Assembly: GCA_910585265.1 (NCBI GenBank)
Contig: CAJUCA010000026.1
Location: 1-44,807, forward strand
DNA from: an uncultured Oscillospiraceae bacterium
GTDB taxonomy: Bacteria; Bacillota; Clostridia; Oscillospirales; Oscillospiraceae
Direction of reading: 5' to 3'
Length of the DNA: 44,807 nt
Both the position numbers and the translations under genes were made by a program. Under the pieces are notes generated by a model. It was not told the origin of the DNA. It saw only the letters and a program-made list of their open reading frames with translations, and ran no database searches. Below, in pieces: positions 38,021 through 44,807 of this stretch (its first letter is position 1; each line of letters begins with the position of its first letter).

Positions 38021-38097
38021 CCATCGCCGGCGGGAGGGGCAGGCCCCTCCCCTACGGTCAAGACTTTTTTTGCCCATCGGGCAAAAAAAGTCTTGAC
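38021..38097 (+). terminator. Palindromes between the MocR and TipA-type genes
   Basis: GGGAGGGGC/GCCCCTCCC (about 38032-38051) is followed by a 19-bp perfect stem, GTCAAGACTTTTTTTGCCC (38057-38075) with GGGCAAAAAAAGTCTTGAC (38079-38097). The second can terminate in either direction. Its right end contains the -35 box of the next gene. Confidence 0.6.
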
Positions 38098-38123
38098 TCT
38101 CCCGTTACGTCATGGGTTACCAT
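38093..38123 (+). promoter_or_regulatory. MerR-type promoter of the TipA-type regulator
   Basis: TTGACT (38093-38098), a 19-base spacer (38099-38117) and TACCAT (38118-38123). The spacer centre CGTTACGT resembles TipA-class operator cores. The overlong spacer indicates activation by its own product. Confidence 0.75.
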
Positions 38124-38143
38124 GTCCCTTGGAGGTGGACGAA

Positions 38144-38878
38144 ATGCGTTATTCCGTGAGCCAGGCGGCGCGGCTGGCGGGGGTCAGCGTCCGGACGCTG
38201 CGCTGGTACGACCAGATCGGGCTGCTGAAGCCCACCGAGGTCACCCCGGCGGGATACCGTCTCTATGACGGGGAGGCCATGGCGGTTTTGCAGCAGATCC
38301 TGTTCTACCGGGAGCTGGACGTGCCGCTGGAGCAGATCGGGCGCATCCTGTCCGCCCCGGACCACGACCGGGCCGAGGCATTGCGGAAGCACCGGACGCT
38401 GCTGCTGATGAAGCGGCAGCGGCTGGACGATATGCTCCGGCTGGTAGACGAGACGATTGGAGGGAATACCATGTATGACGAGAGGCCCAAGCCCACCCAG
38501 GCGGACTGGGAGGCGGTGCGGGATCAGTACGCCGCGGAGGCGGCGGAGCGGTGGGGGAACACCGAGGCGTTCCTGGAGAGCCGGGAGAAGCACCAGGGCT
38601 ACACCCCGGCGCAGGAGGCCCGGATCCAGGCGGAGATGGAGGAGATCTTCGCCGCCTTCGGGGCCTGTGCCGACCCGGAGGGGCCGGAGGCCCAGGCCCT
38701 GGTGAAGCGGTGGCAGGCGCATATCACCAGGTACCATTACAACTGCACCGATCCCATTCTGGCCTGCCTGGGGGAGATGTACGCCAACGACCCCCGGTTC
38801 CAGGAGAACCTGGAGCAGTACGGCCCCGGCACGGCCCGGAAAATGAGCGCGGCCATCGCCGCGTACTGCAAACAGTAA
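38144..38878 (+). CDS. MerR-family regulator with TipAS antibiotic-recognition domain
   Basis: A 244-residue activator. The winged helix MRYSVSQAARLAGVSVRTLR and the Trp-Tyr recognition residues RWYDQIGLLKP lead to a coiled-coil dimer helix (about 75-110) and a TipAS domain (about 120-244) that in TipAL of Streptomyces binds thiopeptides covalently via a cysteine. Here RYHYNCTD holds one Cys in the final part, but whether it corresponds to that residue I cannot tell. GGAGGTGGACG supports the ATG at 38144. No target gene is adjacent; it may regulate itself and genes elsewhere. Confidence 0.87.
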   Translation: MRYSVSQAARLAGVSVRTLRWYDQIGLLKPTEVTPAGYRLYDGEAMAVLQQILFYRELDVPLEQIGRILSAPDHDRAEALRKHRTLLLMKRQRLDDMLRLVDETIGGNTMYDERPKPTQADWEAVRDQYAAEAAERWGNTEAFLESREKHQGYTPAQEARIQAEMEEIFAAFGACADPEGPEAQALVKRWQAHITRYHYNCTDPILACLGEMYANDPRFQENLEQYGPGTARKMSAAIAAYCKQ

Positions 38879-38888
38879 TGCGCAAAAA

Positions 38889-39067
38889 GCCCCCGGACGC
38901 TCCACCGTCCGGGGGCTGAGTCTGTTTGAATGGGTGCTCCCGCTCCGGAGGCGGGAAGGAAGATAGTGTGAAAGAAACCCAGGCGGGGTGTCTTTCACGT
39001 CCAATCAACGACTTTTTGGAACGTCCTTTGTTCCAAAAAGCCGCCCCGGACGCTCCACCGTCCGGGG
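38889..39067. repeat. Structured repeat element, copy B, between two copies of a terminator hairpin
   Basis: Two hairpins with the same arms and loop, CCCCGGACG-CTCCAC-CGTCCGGGG (38891-38914 and 39044-39067), flank the element. The conserved core (38951-39042) is the reverse complement of 26344-26435 with few differences. Here the core stem is CTTTTTGGAAC (39012-39022) with GTTCCAAAAAG (39030-39040). Both hairpins have TTTTT on the minus strand and can terminate queT transcription. Confidence 0.75.
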
Positions 39068-39081
39068 GCCTTGTCTTTTTG

Positions 39082-39612
39082 TCAGGATGCGGGGGCCTGG
39101 GCCTGGGGCCGCAGGGCGGGCTTCAGCACGCTGATTTTGGGCAGCAGCATGAGCAGCGGCGTGCCCAGAACGTAGCACACCAACGCCTCGGCGGGAATAA
39201 AGGTGAGGGCGTTCCAGCCGCAGGCGGTCCAAAACGCCCCGTTCAGCGCGCCCACCTCCGTCCAGGCCCACATGGGGGACAGGATCAGGGCGTTCACCAG
39301 GATGGGGGGCAGGGCCGCCAGATACCACTTGGGCATTTTCATGGTGAGCCACGCGGCGATGGCGGTGGCCAGGGTGCCGAACAGCCAGTCCACCGGGCCG
39401 AAGGGGGACAGCAGGTTGGTGAGGAAGCACCCCACCACCAGTCCCGGCGCGGCGGCGGGGAACAGGAAGGGCAGGACGGTGAGGGCCTCGGCAAACCGGC
39501 ACTGGAACACCAGGAAGTTCAGGCCGAAGATGTTGGCGAAATAGCCCATCACGGTGTAGAGTGCCGCCACCATGGCGGCAATGGTCAGGTCACGGACGGA
39601 AAAACTGCGCAT
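39082..39612 (-). CDS. queT: QueT-family ECF transporter S component
   Basis: A 176-residue membrane protein with about five or six helices. The family signature is clear: FQCRFAEALTVLPFLFPAAAPGL (shown in part), followed by GCFLTNLLSPFGPVDWLFGTLAT. QueT is the substrate-binding S component for queuosine precursors (preQ1/preQ0 or queuine), used with a shared ECF module that is not encoded here. The start codon lies 6 bases after TGGAGGT. A structured leader that can mask that ribosome-binding site precedes it, consistent with riboswitch control typical of queT. Confidence 0.88.
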   Translation of the reverse strand: MRSFSVRDLTIAAMVAALYTVMGYFANIFGLNFLVFQCRFAEALTVLPFLFPAAAPGLVVGCFLTNLLSPFGPVDWLFGTLATAIAAWLTMKMPKWYLAALPPILVNALILSPMWAWTEVGALNGAFWTACGWNALTFIPAEALVCYVLGTPLLMLLPKISVLKPALRPQAQAPAS

Positions 39613-39741
39613 AAAAATACCTCCAGTTTATGTTTAGAGTGCCAGCGCATTGGCACAGCGGCGGGCGTTCCTTCCGGACGGGAACGCGCTTTCCCATCCG
39701 CGGCTCTCTGCCCGCCGGTTGGACCGAAGTGGAGGTCGGTC
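39613..39741 (-). promoter_or_regulatory. Candidate preQ1-type riboswitch leader of queT
   Basis: Reading the minus strand: hairpin GACCG/CGGTC (39741-39722) has loop ACCTCCACTT (39736-39727). Its ACCTCCA is exactly complementary to the queT ribosome-binding site TGGAGGT (39625-39619), forming a pseudoknot. Between them lie a GGCGGGC/GCCCGCC helix (39716-39660) and a GTGCCA/TGGCAC hairpin (39656-39639). Hairpin-loop pairing with a downstream SD across a long internal helix resembles preQ1-III riboswitches, but the consensus was not checked. Confidence 0.55.
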
Positions 39742-39747
39742 GCGCCT

Positions 39748-39776
39748 ATTCTACCACAGCTTCCGCCCCCTGTACA
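39748..39776 (-). promoter_or_regulatory. Promoter of queT
   Basis: On the minus strand TGTACA (39776-39771), a 17-base spacer and TAGAAT (39753-39748) with TGG before the -10. The -35 lies in the palindrome CCCCTGTACAGGGG (39767-39780). Confidence 0.6.
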
Positions 39777-39874
39777 GGGGCTTTTTCCGCCTTTCGGGAA
39801 AAATCCGGGCCGGGGGGCTGCGTTTTCCCCAAACCGGACGGGAAAAAGGGCCGTCCGCCCCTCCGCTTTGCCTG

Positions 39875-39903
39875 TTGAAATGATCCCGCGAATTTGTTAT
39901 AAT
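39875..39903 (+). promoter_or_regulatory. Promoter of recJ-rel
   Basis: TTGAAA (39875-39880), a 17-base spacer and TATAAT (39898-39903) with an extended -10 TG. The start near 39910 lies about 10 bases before MITE copy 2. Confidence 0.78.
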
Positions 39904-39919
39904 AAGCTATTATGTGTCA

Positions 39920-40081
39920 GAGCCTGCTTAAAATCTGGCGGAATGCCAGACAGGCGCAGATTTTTTCGCTGGACAAGGCGATTTGGCGCAGGAATACTTT
40001 TGTGTATTTCAAGTCAAATCAACGCCGGCCAGCGGAAAAAAATGTGCTGGGATGGCGTTTTGGCAGATTTTAAACAGGCTC
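39920..40081 (+). mobile_element. MITE copy 2 (162 bp) in the recJ leader
   Basis: Same orientation and nearly the same sequence as 5217-5377; ends GAGCCTG and CAGGCTC. TCA on both sides (39917-39919 and 40082-40084) is the target duplication. The element lies between the recJ promoter and the recJ start, so it is transcribed as a long hairpin in the 5' leader. Confidence 0.88.
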
Positions 40082-40128
40082 TCAGGAAAGGCGGCCCCAG
40101 GCGGGGCTTTGACGTTGGGTATGACGGG

Positions 40129-42192
40129 ATGAAATACGATTACTGGAATGTGCGGACGCCGGGAAGTCCCGCCGTCCGGCGGGAGCTGGAGGGGGCGGGG
40201 CTGGCTCCGCTGTGCGCCGCGGTGCTGGCCGCCCGGGGGATCGGGGGCCGGGAGGAGGCCGGGCAGTTCCTGGCCTGCGGCCCGGAGCGGTTCCACGACC
40301 CCTTTTTATTGAAGGATATGGACCGGGCGGCGGCGCGGGTGGGAAAGGCCATCGAGACGGGGGAGACGGTGTGCGTCTACGGCGACTACGACGTGGACGG
40401 CATCACCGCCACCTGCCTGCTCACCGAGGCCCTGGCCCTGCTGGGGGGGCGGGCGGTCAGCTACATCCCCGACCGCTCGGAGGAGGGCTACGGCCTGAAC
40501 CCCCGGGCGGTGGACCGGCTGGCGGCCCAGGGGGTGACGCTCATTGTCACGGTGGACTGCGGCATCACCGCCGCGGCGGAGGTGGAGTACGCCCGCAGCC
40601 TGGGGGTGGAGGTGGTGGTCACCGACCACCACCACTGCAAGACCGCCATACCCGACGCGGCGGCGGTGGTGGACCCCCGGCGGCCCGACTGCTCCTACCC
40701 CTTCCCGGAGCTGGCGGGGGTGGGGGTGGCCCTGAAGCTGGCCCAGGCCCTGGCGGGGCCGGACCGGGCGGGCGAGCTGCTGCGCCGCTTCGGGGAGCTG
40801 GCCGCCATCGGCACCGTGGCGGACGTGATGCGCCTCACCGACGAGAACCGGGCCTTAGTGCGGCAGGGGCTGGCCCTGCTGGCCCGGACCAAGCGGCCCG
40901 GCCTGCGCGCCCTCCTGCGGGAGGCGGGGCTGGAGCCCGGGGCCGTCCCCACGGCGGTGACCATCGGCTACGGGCTGGCCCCCCGCATCAACGCCGCGGG
41001 GCGGATGGAACAGGCCATGGTGGCCCTGGAGCTGCTCCTCACCCGGAGCGTGGACCGGGGGGAGGAGCTGGCGGGCATCCTGTGCAGCCTGAACCGGGAG
41101 CGGCAGGCCATCGAGCTGGACATCTACCGCCAGTGCGACGGCGTCCTGGAGGAAAACCCCGCCCTGGCCCGCCCCTGCGTGGTGATGGCCGGGGAGGGCT
41201 GGCACCAGGGGGTGGTAGGCATCGTGGCCTCCCGCCTGGCGGAGAAGTACGCCTGCCCCACCTTCATGATCAGCCTGGAGCACGGGCTGGGCAAGGCGTC
41301 CTGCCGCTCCTTCGGGGGGTTCAACCTGTTCGCCGCCCTGGAGGCCTGCGCCCACCTGTTCGAGGCCTACGGCGGCCACGAAATGGCGGCGGGCTTCACC
41401 ATCCGGGAGGAGAATATCCCCGCCTTTCAGGAGCGGATCCGGCGGCTGGTGTCCCAGTATACCGGGGACTCCCCCATGGAGTCCGCCATCGACGTGGACG
41501 CGGAGGTGGACGACTGCGCCCTGCTGAGCACCGTCCAGGTGGACGGGCTGGCGGAGCTGGAGCCCTTCGGGTCGGGCAACCCCAAGCCGGTGCTGCTGCT
41601 GCGCTCGGCGGCGGTGGTGTCCTGCTGCGATGTGGGGGGCGGGCGGCACCTGAAAATGCGGGTGCGGCGGGACGGGGTCCCGCTGGACGCCATCTTTTTC
41701 TCCGCCAACTGCGCCCAGTGCGGCGTGTCCGCCGGGGACCGGCTGGATTTGCTGTTCCACCCCCAGATCAACGAGTTCCGGGGTGCCCGCTCGGTGCAGC
41801 TCCAGATCTGCGACCTGCGCCCCGCCCCCACCCGGGCCCAGCTGGAGCAGGAGCTGTTCCGGCGGCTTCAGGAGGGGGAGGCCCTGTCCCGGTGGGAGGC
41901 GGGCCTGCTGCTGCCCTCCCGGCAGGACTTCACCCGGCTGTGGCGGTTCCTGGAGCGGGCCTGCGCCGGGGAGGGGGCGGACGCCGGACCCTCCCTGCTG
42001 AAGCAGGCCGCCAAGGGGCCGGACGGGCGGTACGCCTACGGCCGCACCCTGGTTTGCCTCCACGTGATGGGGGACCGGGGGCTTCTCGCCGTGGAGCGGG
42101 AGCGGGTGTGCCTGCGCCGCCCGGAGCGGAAGGTGGATCTGGAGCAGGCCGGGCTGATGCGGCAGCTCCGTATGTTTATCAACGGGGCGTGA
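40129..42192 (+). CDS. recJ: Single-stranded-DNA-specific exonuclease RecJ
   Basis: A 687-residue 5'-3' exonuclease of recombination and mismatch repair. DHH-phosphoesterase motifs are in order: GDYDVDG (85-91), VDCGIT (142-147), DHHH (166-169), then the DHHA1 domain with GGHEMAAG (415-422). The C-terminal OB-like region and an extension of about 120 residues follow. The frame stays open far upstream, through MITE copy 2 and the repeat at 38951, but those parts are not coding; ATG at 40129 is the first sensible start and has only a weak GGG site. The MITE 48 bases upstream may have displaced the original start region. Confidence 0.93.
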   Translation: MKYDYWNVRTPGSPAVRRELEGAGLAPLCAAVLAARGIGGREEAGQFLACGPERFHDPFLLKDMDRAAARVGKAIETGETVCVYGDYDVDGITATCLLTEALALLGGRAVSYIPDRSEEGYGLNPRAVDRLAAQGVTLIVTVDCGITAAAEVEYARSLGVEVVVTDHHHCKTAIPDAAAVVDPRRPDCSYPFPELAGVGVALKLAQALAGPDRAGELLRRFGELAAIGTVADVMRLTDENRALVRQGLALLARTKRPGLRALLREAGLEPGAVPTAVTIGYGLAPRINAAGRMEQAMVALELLLTRSVDRGEELAGILCSLNRERQAIELDIYRQCDGVLEENPALARPCVVMAGEGWHQGVVGIVASRLAEKYACPTFMISLEHGLGKASCRSFGGFNLFAALEACAHLFEAYGGHEMAAGFTIREENIPAFQERIRRLVSQYTGDSPMESAIDVDAEVDDCALLSTVQVDGLAELEPFGSGNPKPVLLLRSAAVVSCCDVGGGRHLKMRVRRDGVPLDAIFFSANCAQCGVSAGDRLDLLFHPQINEFRGARSVQLQICDLRPAPTRAQLEQELFRRLQEGEALSRWEAGLLLPSRQDFTRLWRFLERACAGEGADAGPSLLKQAAKGPDGRYAYGRTLVCLHVMGDRGLLAVERERVCLRRPERKVDLEQAGLMRQLRMFINGA

Positions 42193-42229
42193 GGACGCCC
42201 TGCCGGGTTCCCCGGGAAGCGGTTTCTCA

Positions 42230-42390
42230 GAGCCTGTTTAAAATCTATCAAAACGCCATCCCGGCACATCTTTTTCCGCTGGGCCGCGTTGATTTGACTG
42301 GAAATACACAAAGTATTCCTGCGTCAAATCGCCTTGCCCAGCGAAAAAATCTGCGCCTGTCTGGCATTCCGCCAGATTTTAAACAGGCTC
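42230..42390 (-). mobile_element. MITE copy 3 (161 bp) between recJ and rel, inverted
   Basis: The reverse-orientation copy: it starts GAGCCTGTTTAAAATCTATC and ends CCAGATTTTAAACAGGCTC. TCA on both sides (42227-42229 and 42391-42393) is the target duplication. Copies 2 and 3 flank recJ as inverted repeats about 2.1 kb apart. Confidence 0.88.
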
Positions 42391-42461
42391 TCAGGCTTCG
42401 CGGGGAGAGGAGAAGCAAGGAAACGGAGCGGACTTTGCTTCAACGAAGGAGGAAAACTGCC

Positions 42462-44699
42462 ATGGATTTGGCCCATGAACGCTATGCGGAGCTGGAACGG
42501 CACATGATCGAAGCCAATCCCGCCGCCGACACGGCGCGCATACGCGCCGCCTTTGAATACGCCAACGACCACCACGGGCCCCAGCTGCGCAAGAGCGGGG
42601 AGCCCTATATCATCCACCCCATCGCCGTGGCCGAGATCATCAACGAGCTGGAGCTGGACCAGGATTCCATCGTGGCCGCCCTGCTCCACGACTGCATTGA
42701 GGACACCGACTCCACCCACGACGAGATCGCCCGGCTGTTCGGGCCCCAGGTGGCAGATCTGGTGGAGGGCGTCACCAAGCTCACCCGGATGCAGTACACC
42801 TCCCGGGAGGACGAGCAGATGGAAAACCTGCGCAAAATGTTCGTGGCCATGGCCAAGGACGTGCGGGTGATCCTCATCAAGCTGTGCGACCGGCTCCACA
42901 ATATGCGCACACTCCAGTACCAGTCGGACAAGAAGCAGAAGGAGAAGTCCCTGGAAACCATGGAGGTGTACGCCCCCATCGCCCACCGCCTGGGTATGCA
43001 GAAGCTGAAGTGGGAGCTGGAGGATCTGGCCCTGAAGTACCTGGACCCGGTGGGCTACCACGATGTGGAGCAGGCCCTGCGGGAACTCACCCAGGAGAAC
43101 TCCGAGTTCCTGGAGCGGATGCAGGCCCAGATCGAGGAGCGGCTCCAGACGGACGGCCTGCACTGCAAGGTGTACGGGCGGCTCAAGCACCTGTACTCCA
43201 TCTACCGGAAAATGTACGCCCAGAACAAGACCATCAAGGAGATCTTCGACATTTACGCCTTCCGCGTCATGGTGGACGATATCCCCTCCTGCTACAACGT
43301 ACTGGGCTGCATCCACGATATGTTCAAGCCGGTGCTGGGGCGGTTCAAGGACTATATCGGCACGCCCAAGCCCAACGGCTACCAGTCCCTGCACACCACG
43401 GTGGTGGGCCGGGAGGCCATCCCCTTCGAGGTGCAGATCCGCACCTGGCAGATGCACCAGACGGCGGAGTACGGCGTGGCCGCCCACTGGAAGTACAAGG
43501 AGGGCATGGCCAACGAGAAGCTGGGCACCGAGCGGGAGTTCGAGTGGGTGCGCAAGCTGCTGGAGAGCCAGCAGGACGCCGACCCGGACGAGTTTGTGCG
43601 CACCCTCCGGGTGGATATGTTCTCCGACGAGGTGTTTGTGTTCACCCCCAACGGGGACGTGAAAAGCCTGCCCGCCGGGGCCACCCCCATCGACTTCGCC
43701 TACTCCATCCACTCCGCCGTGGGCAATTCCATGACGGGGGCCAGGGTGAACGGGCGGATCGTCACCTTTGAGACGCCGCTGAAAAACGGGGACATCGTGG
43801 AGATCATCACCTCCAAGAACGCCCACGGCCCCAGCCGGGACTGGATGAAGATCTGTAAGTCCAACGAGGCCCGGAACAAGATCCGCCAGTGGTACAAAAA
43901 GGAGCGCAGGGACGAGAACATCGCCACCGGCCGCGCCTCCTTTGAGACGGAGCTGAAGCACGCGGGGCTGTCCATCGCCGCCATCACCGCCACCGCCGAG
44001 CTGACGGACACCCTGCTGCGCCGGGTGCGCTTCGGCTCGCTGGACGAGCTGTACGCCGCCATCGGCTACGGCGGTATGTCCGCCCAGAAGGCGGTGGGCC
44101 GGATGAAGGAGGAGCTCACCCGGCTGGGCCGCCTGGAGCGGCAGCGGGCGGAGCAGGAGGCCCTGCGGGCCGCCGCCTCCACCGGGGAGGCCATCTTCCC
44201 CGCGGGCAAGGCGGGGGCCGCCCCCAGGCCCCGGCACTCGGACAACGGCATCATCGTGGAGGGGCTGGACAACTGCATGGTGAAGTTCTCCAAGTGCTGC
44301 ACCCCGGTGCCGGGAGACCCGGTGGTGGGCTTCATCACCAAGGGCTACGGTGTGTCCATCCACCGGCAGGACTGCCCCAACGCCGACCCCGCCCGGCGCA
44401 AGCCGGAGGAGGCGGGCCGCTGGGTAAAGGTGTCCTGGGCGGACGCCGGGGAGGACGCCCACTTCCGCACCTCCCTGGACATATCCGCCAAGGACCGGGA
44501 CGGGCTGACCCTGGACGTGGCCATGGTTCTGTCCGCCCAGAAGGTGCGGCTGAACAACATCTCCGCCCGGAGCCAGCCGGACGGCTACGCCATGGTGAAT
44601 CTGGAGATGTCCGTGAAGGATAAGGCGGAGCTGTCCGCCGTGATCAACAAGCTGTCGGCGGTGCCGGGGGTGTGCCTGGTGCGGCGGGCGGGGGGATAA
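42462..44699 (+). CDS. relA: Bifunctional (p)ppGpp synthetase/hydrolase Rel
   Basis: A 745-residue RelA/SpoT-family stringent-response enzyme. The N-terminal hydrolase domain has the intact HD motif (LLHDCIEDTD, His76-Asp77). The synthetase domain has IYRKM and RFKD (294-297); RFKD rather than EFDD indicates a bifunctional enzyme. GTPKPNGYQSLHT follows, then TGS (about 392-455, FTPNGDVKSLPAGATPIDFA), helical, zinc-finger (CCTPVPGD) and ACT domains. AGGAGGA supports the ATG at 42462. recJ and rel are probably co-transcribed; apt, which usually sits between them in Firmicutes, is absent and MITE copy 3 takes its place. Confidence 0.95.
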   Translation: MDLAHERYAELERHMIEANPAADTARIRAAFEYANDHHGPQLRKSGEPYIIHPIAVAEIINELELDQDSIVAALLHDCIEDTDSTHDEIARLFGPQVADLVEGVTKLTRMQYTSREDEQMENLRKMFVAMAKDVRVILIKLCDRLHNMRTLQYQSDKKQKEKSLETMEVYAPIAHRLGMQKLKWELEDLALKYLDPVGYHDVEQALRELTQENSEFLERMQAQIEERLQTDGLHCKVYGRLKHLYSIYRKMYAQNKTIKEIFDIYAFRVMVDDIPSCYNVLGCIHDMFKPVLGRFKDYIGTPKPNGYQSLHTTVVGREAIPFEVQIRTWQMHQTAEYGVAAHWKYKEGMANEKLGTEREFEWVRKLLESQQDADPDEFVRTLRVDMFSDEVFVFTPNGDVKSLPAGATPIDFAYSIHSAVGNSMTGARVNGRIVTFETPLKNGDIVEIITSKNAHGPSRDWMKICKSNEARNKIRQWYKKERRDENIATGRASFETELKHAGLSIAAITATAELTDTLLRRVRFGSLDELYAAIGYGGMSAQKAVGRMKEELTRLGRLERQRAEQEALRAAASTGEAIFPAGKAGAAPRPRHSDNGIIVEGLDNCMVKFSKCCTPVPGDPVVGFITKGYGVSIHRQDCPNADPARRKPEEAGRWVKVSWADAGEDAHFRTSLDISAKDRDGLTLDVAMVLSAQKVRLNNISARSQPDGYAMVNLEMSVKDKAELSAVINKLSAVPGVCLVRRAGG

Positions 44700-44714
44700 G
44701 CCCCCGAAGGGGGC
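44700..44714 (+). terminator. Hairpin after rel
   Basis: GCCCCC-GAA-GGGGGC immediately after the stop; no T-tract. Confidence 0.45.
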
Positions 44715-44715
44715 T

Positions 44716-44807
44716 GGTGAGGGGGCGGACGTGTACCGTAGCCCTATTCCCTACCCTCATCCGCCACGGCTTCGCCGTGCCACCTTCCCCCTAAAAGGGG
44801 GAAGGCT
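44716..44807 (-). repeat. Dispersed intergenic repeat, family 3, copy 2
   Basis: The reverse complement of the repeat at 35714-35835, with the same modules: GGTGAGGGGGCGGACG, ACCCTCATCCG, CACGGCTTCGCCGTG and CCCCCTAAAAGGGGG. The middle is about 30 bases shorter. It reaches its AAGGCT end at the window edge. Confidence 0.7.

Noticed and set aside
38926..40128. Long open frame upstream of and in frame with recJ
   Set aside because: It runs through the terminator-linked repeat, the antisense of queT and MITE copy 2; a GC-rich genome leaves chance frames open. RecJ homology begins after 40129.
40212..42461. Out-of-frame extension of the rel reading frame back through recJ
   Set aside because: The translation is low-complexity Pro/Gly/Arg, overlaps the recJ frame throughout, and rel homology starts at 42462 behind a good ribosome-binding site.
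1..44807. CRISPR array, prophage or toxin-antitoxin operon
   Set aside because: No regularly spaced direct repeats, no phage structural genes, no integrase, and no toxin gene beside the NADAR-like protein.

Overview
This window looks like a high-GC member of the Clostridia, most likely Oscillospiraceae (a Flavonifractor/Lawsonibacter/Pseudoflavonifractor-type gut bacterium). That is an inference from gene content (MrnC, RqcH, a QueT-family transporter, a DUF3784 protein, a phloretin-hydrolase-like enzyme, bifunctional Rel), from GC-rich codon use, and from short intergenic repeats of a kind I associate with this group. No rRNA, tRNA, CRISPR array or complete insertion sequence was found.

Layout. 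1-1024: a two-gene Fe-S cluster (small 2x[4Fe-4S] ferredoxin plus a membrane protein with extra cysteines). 1025-3708: rpmG-secE-nusG-rplK-rplA, with a strong promoter and an attenuator-like leader; the block ends in a terminator, with no rplJ-rplL. 3711-5216: a minus-strand XRE regulator/membrane pair facing a GNAT acetyltransferase across a region full of TGTCAA/TTGACA half-sites. 5217-11907: a MITE copy, then mrnC-rqcH, a hotdog thioesterase and a heterodimeric ABC exporter. 11912-13165: a HAAS/DUF1700-like membrane protein and its PadR regulator behind a palindromic promoter. 13184-15167: a DAPG/phloretin-hydrolase-family gene divergent from a DUF362 gene.

15237-23053 is a self-contained sugar module: a LacI repressor, then a promoter with two GAATCGATTC operators driving aldose 1-epimerase, a RbsA-type ATPase, two permeases, a lipoprotein binding protein and a short-chain dehydrogenase. 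23076-26255: mnmA, a small AT-rich DUF3784 gene, an orphan protein resembling DarT1-associated NADAR antitoxins, and an alpha/beta hydrolase. 26505-30160: a MerR-controlled operon (MerR, YbjQ, DUF1648-like, ABC ATPase, ABC permease) with a textbook 19-bp-spacer MerR promoter. 30262-33795: comEA, response regulator, histidine kinase and a GerMN protein, nearly all overlapping. 33832-35710: an array of six hairpins followed by a dacF-type carboxypeptidase. 35714-38004: an intergenic repeat, an ECF S-component and a divergent MocR regulator whose PLP lysine is replaced by arginine. 38057-39750: a TipA-type MerR regulator and queT with a pseudoknot leader. 39875-44807: recJ and rel, each preceded by a MITE copy.

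The most unusual material is non-coding. Three ~161-bp MITE copies each have exact 3-bp TNA target duplications. Two loci carry a structured element sandwiched between two copies of the local terminator hairpin. Two other hairpin families show compensatory base changes between copies. A two-module six-hairpin array is flanked by direct repeats, and the queT leader can form an anti-Shine-Dalgarno pseudoknot. Most coding genes are ordinary; the exceptions are the Lys-less MocR, the orphan NADAR-like protein and the uncharacterised sugar module.
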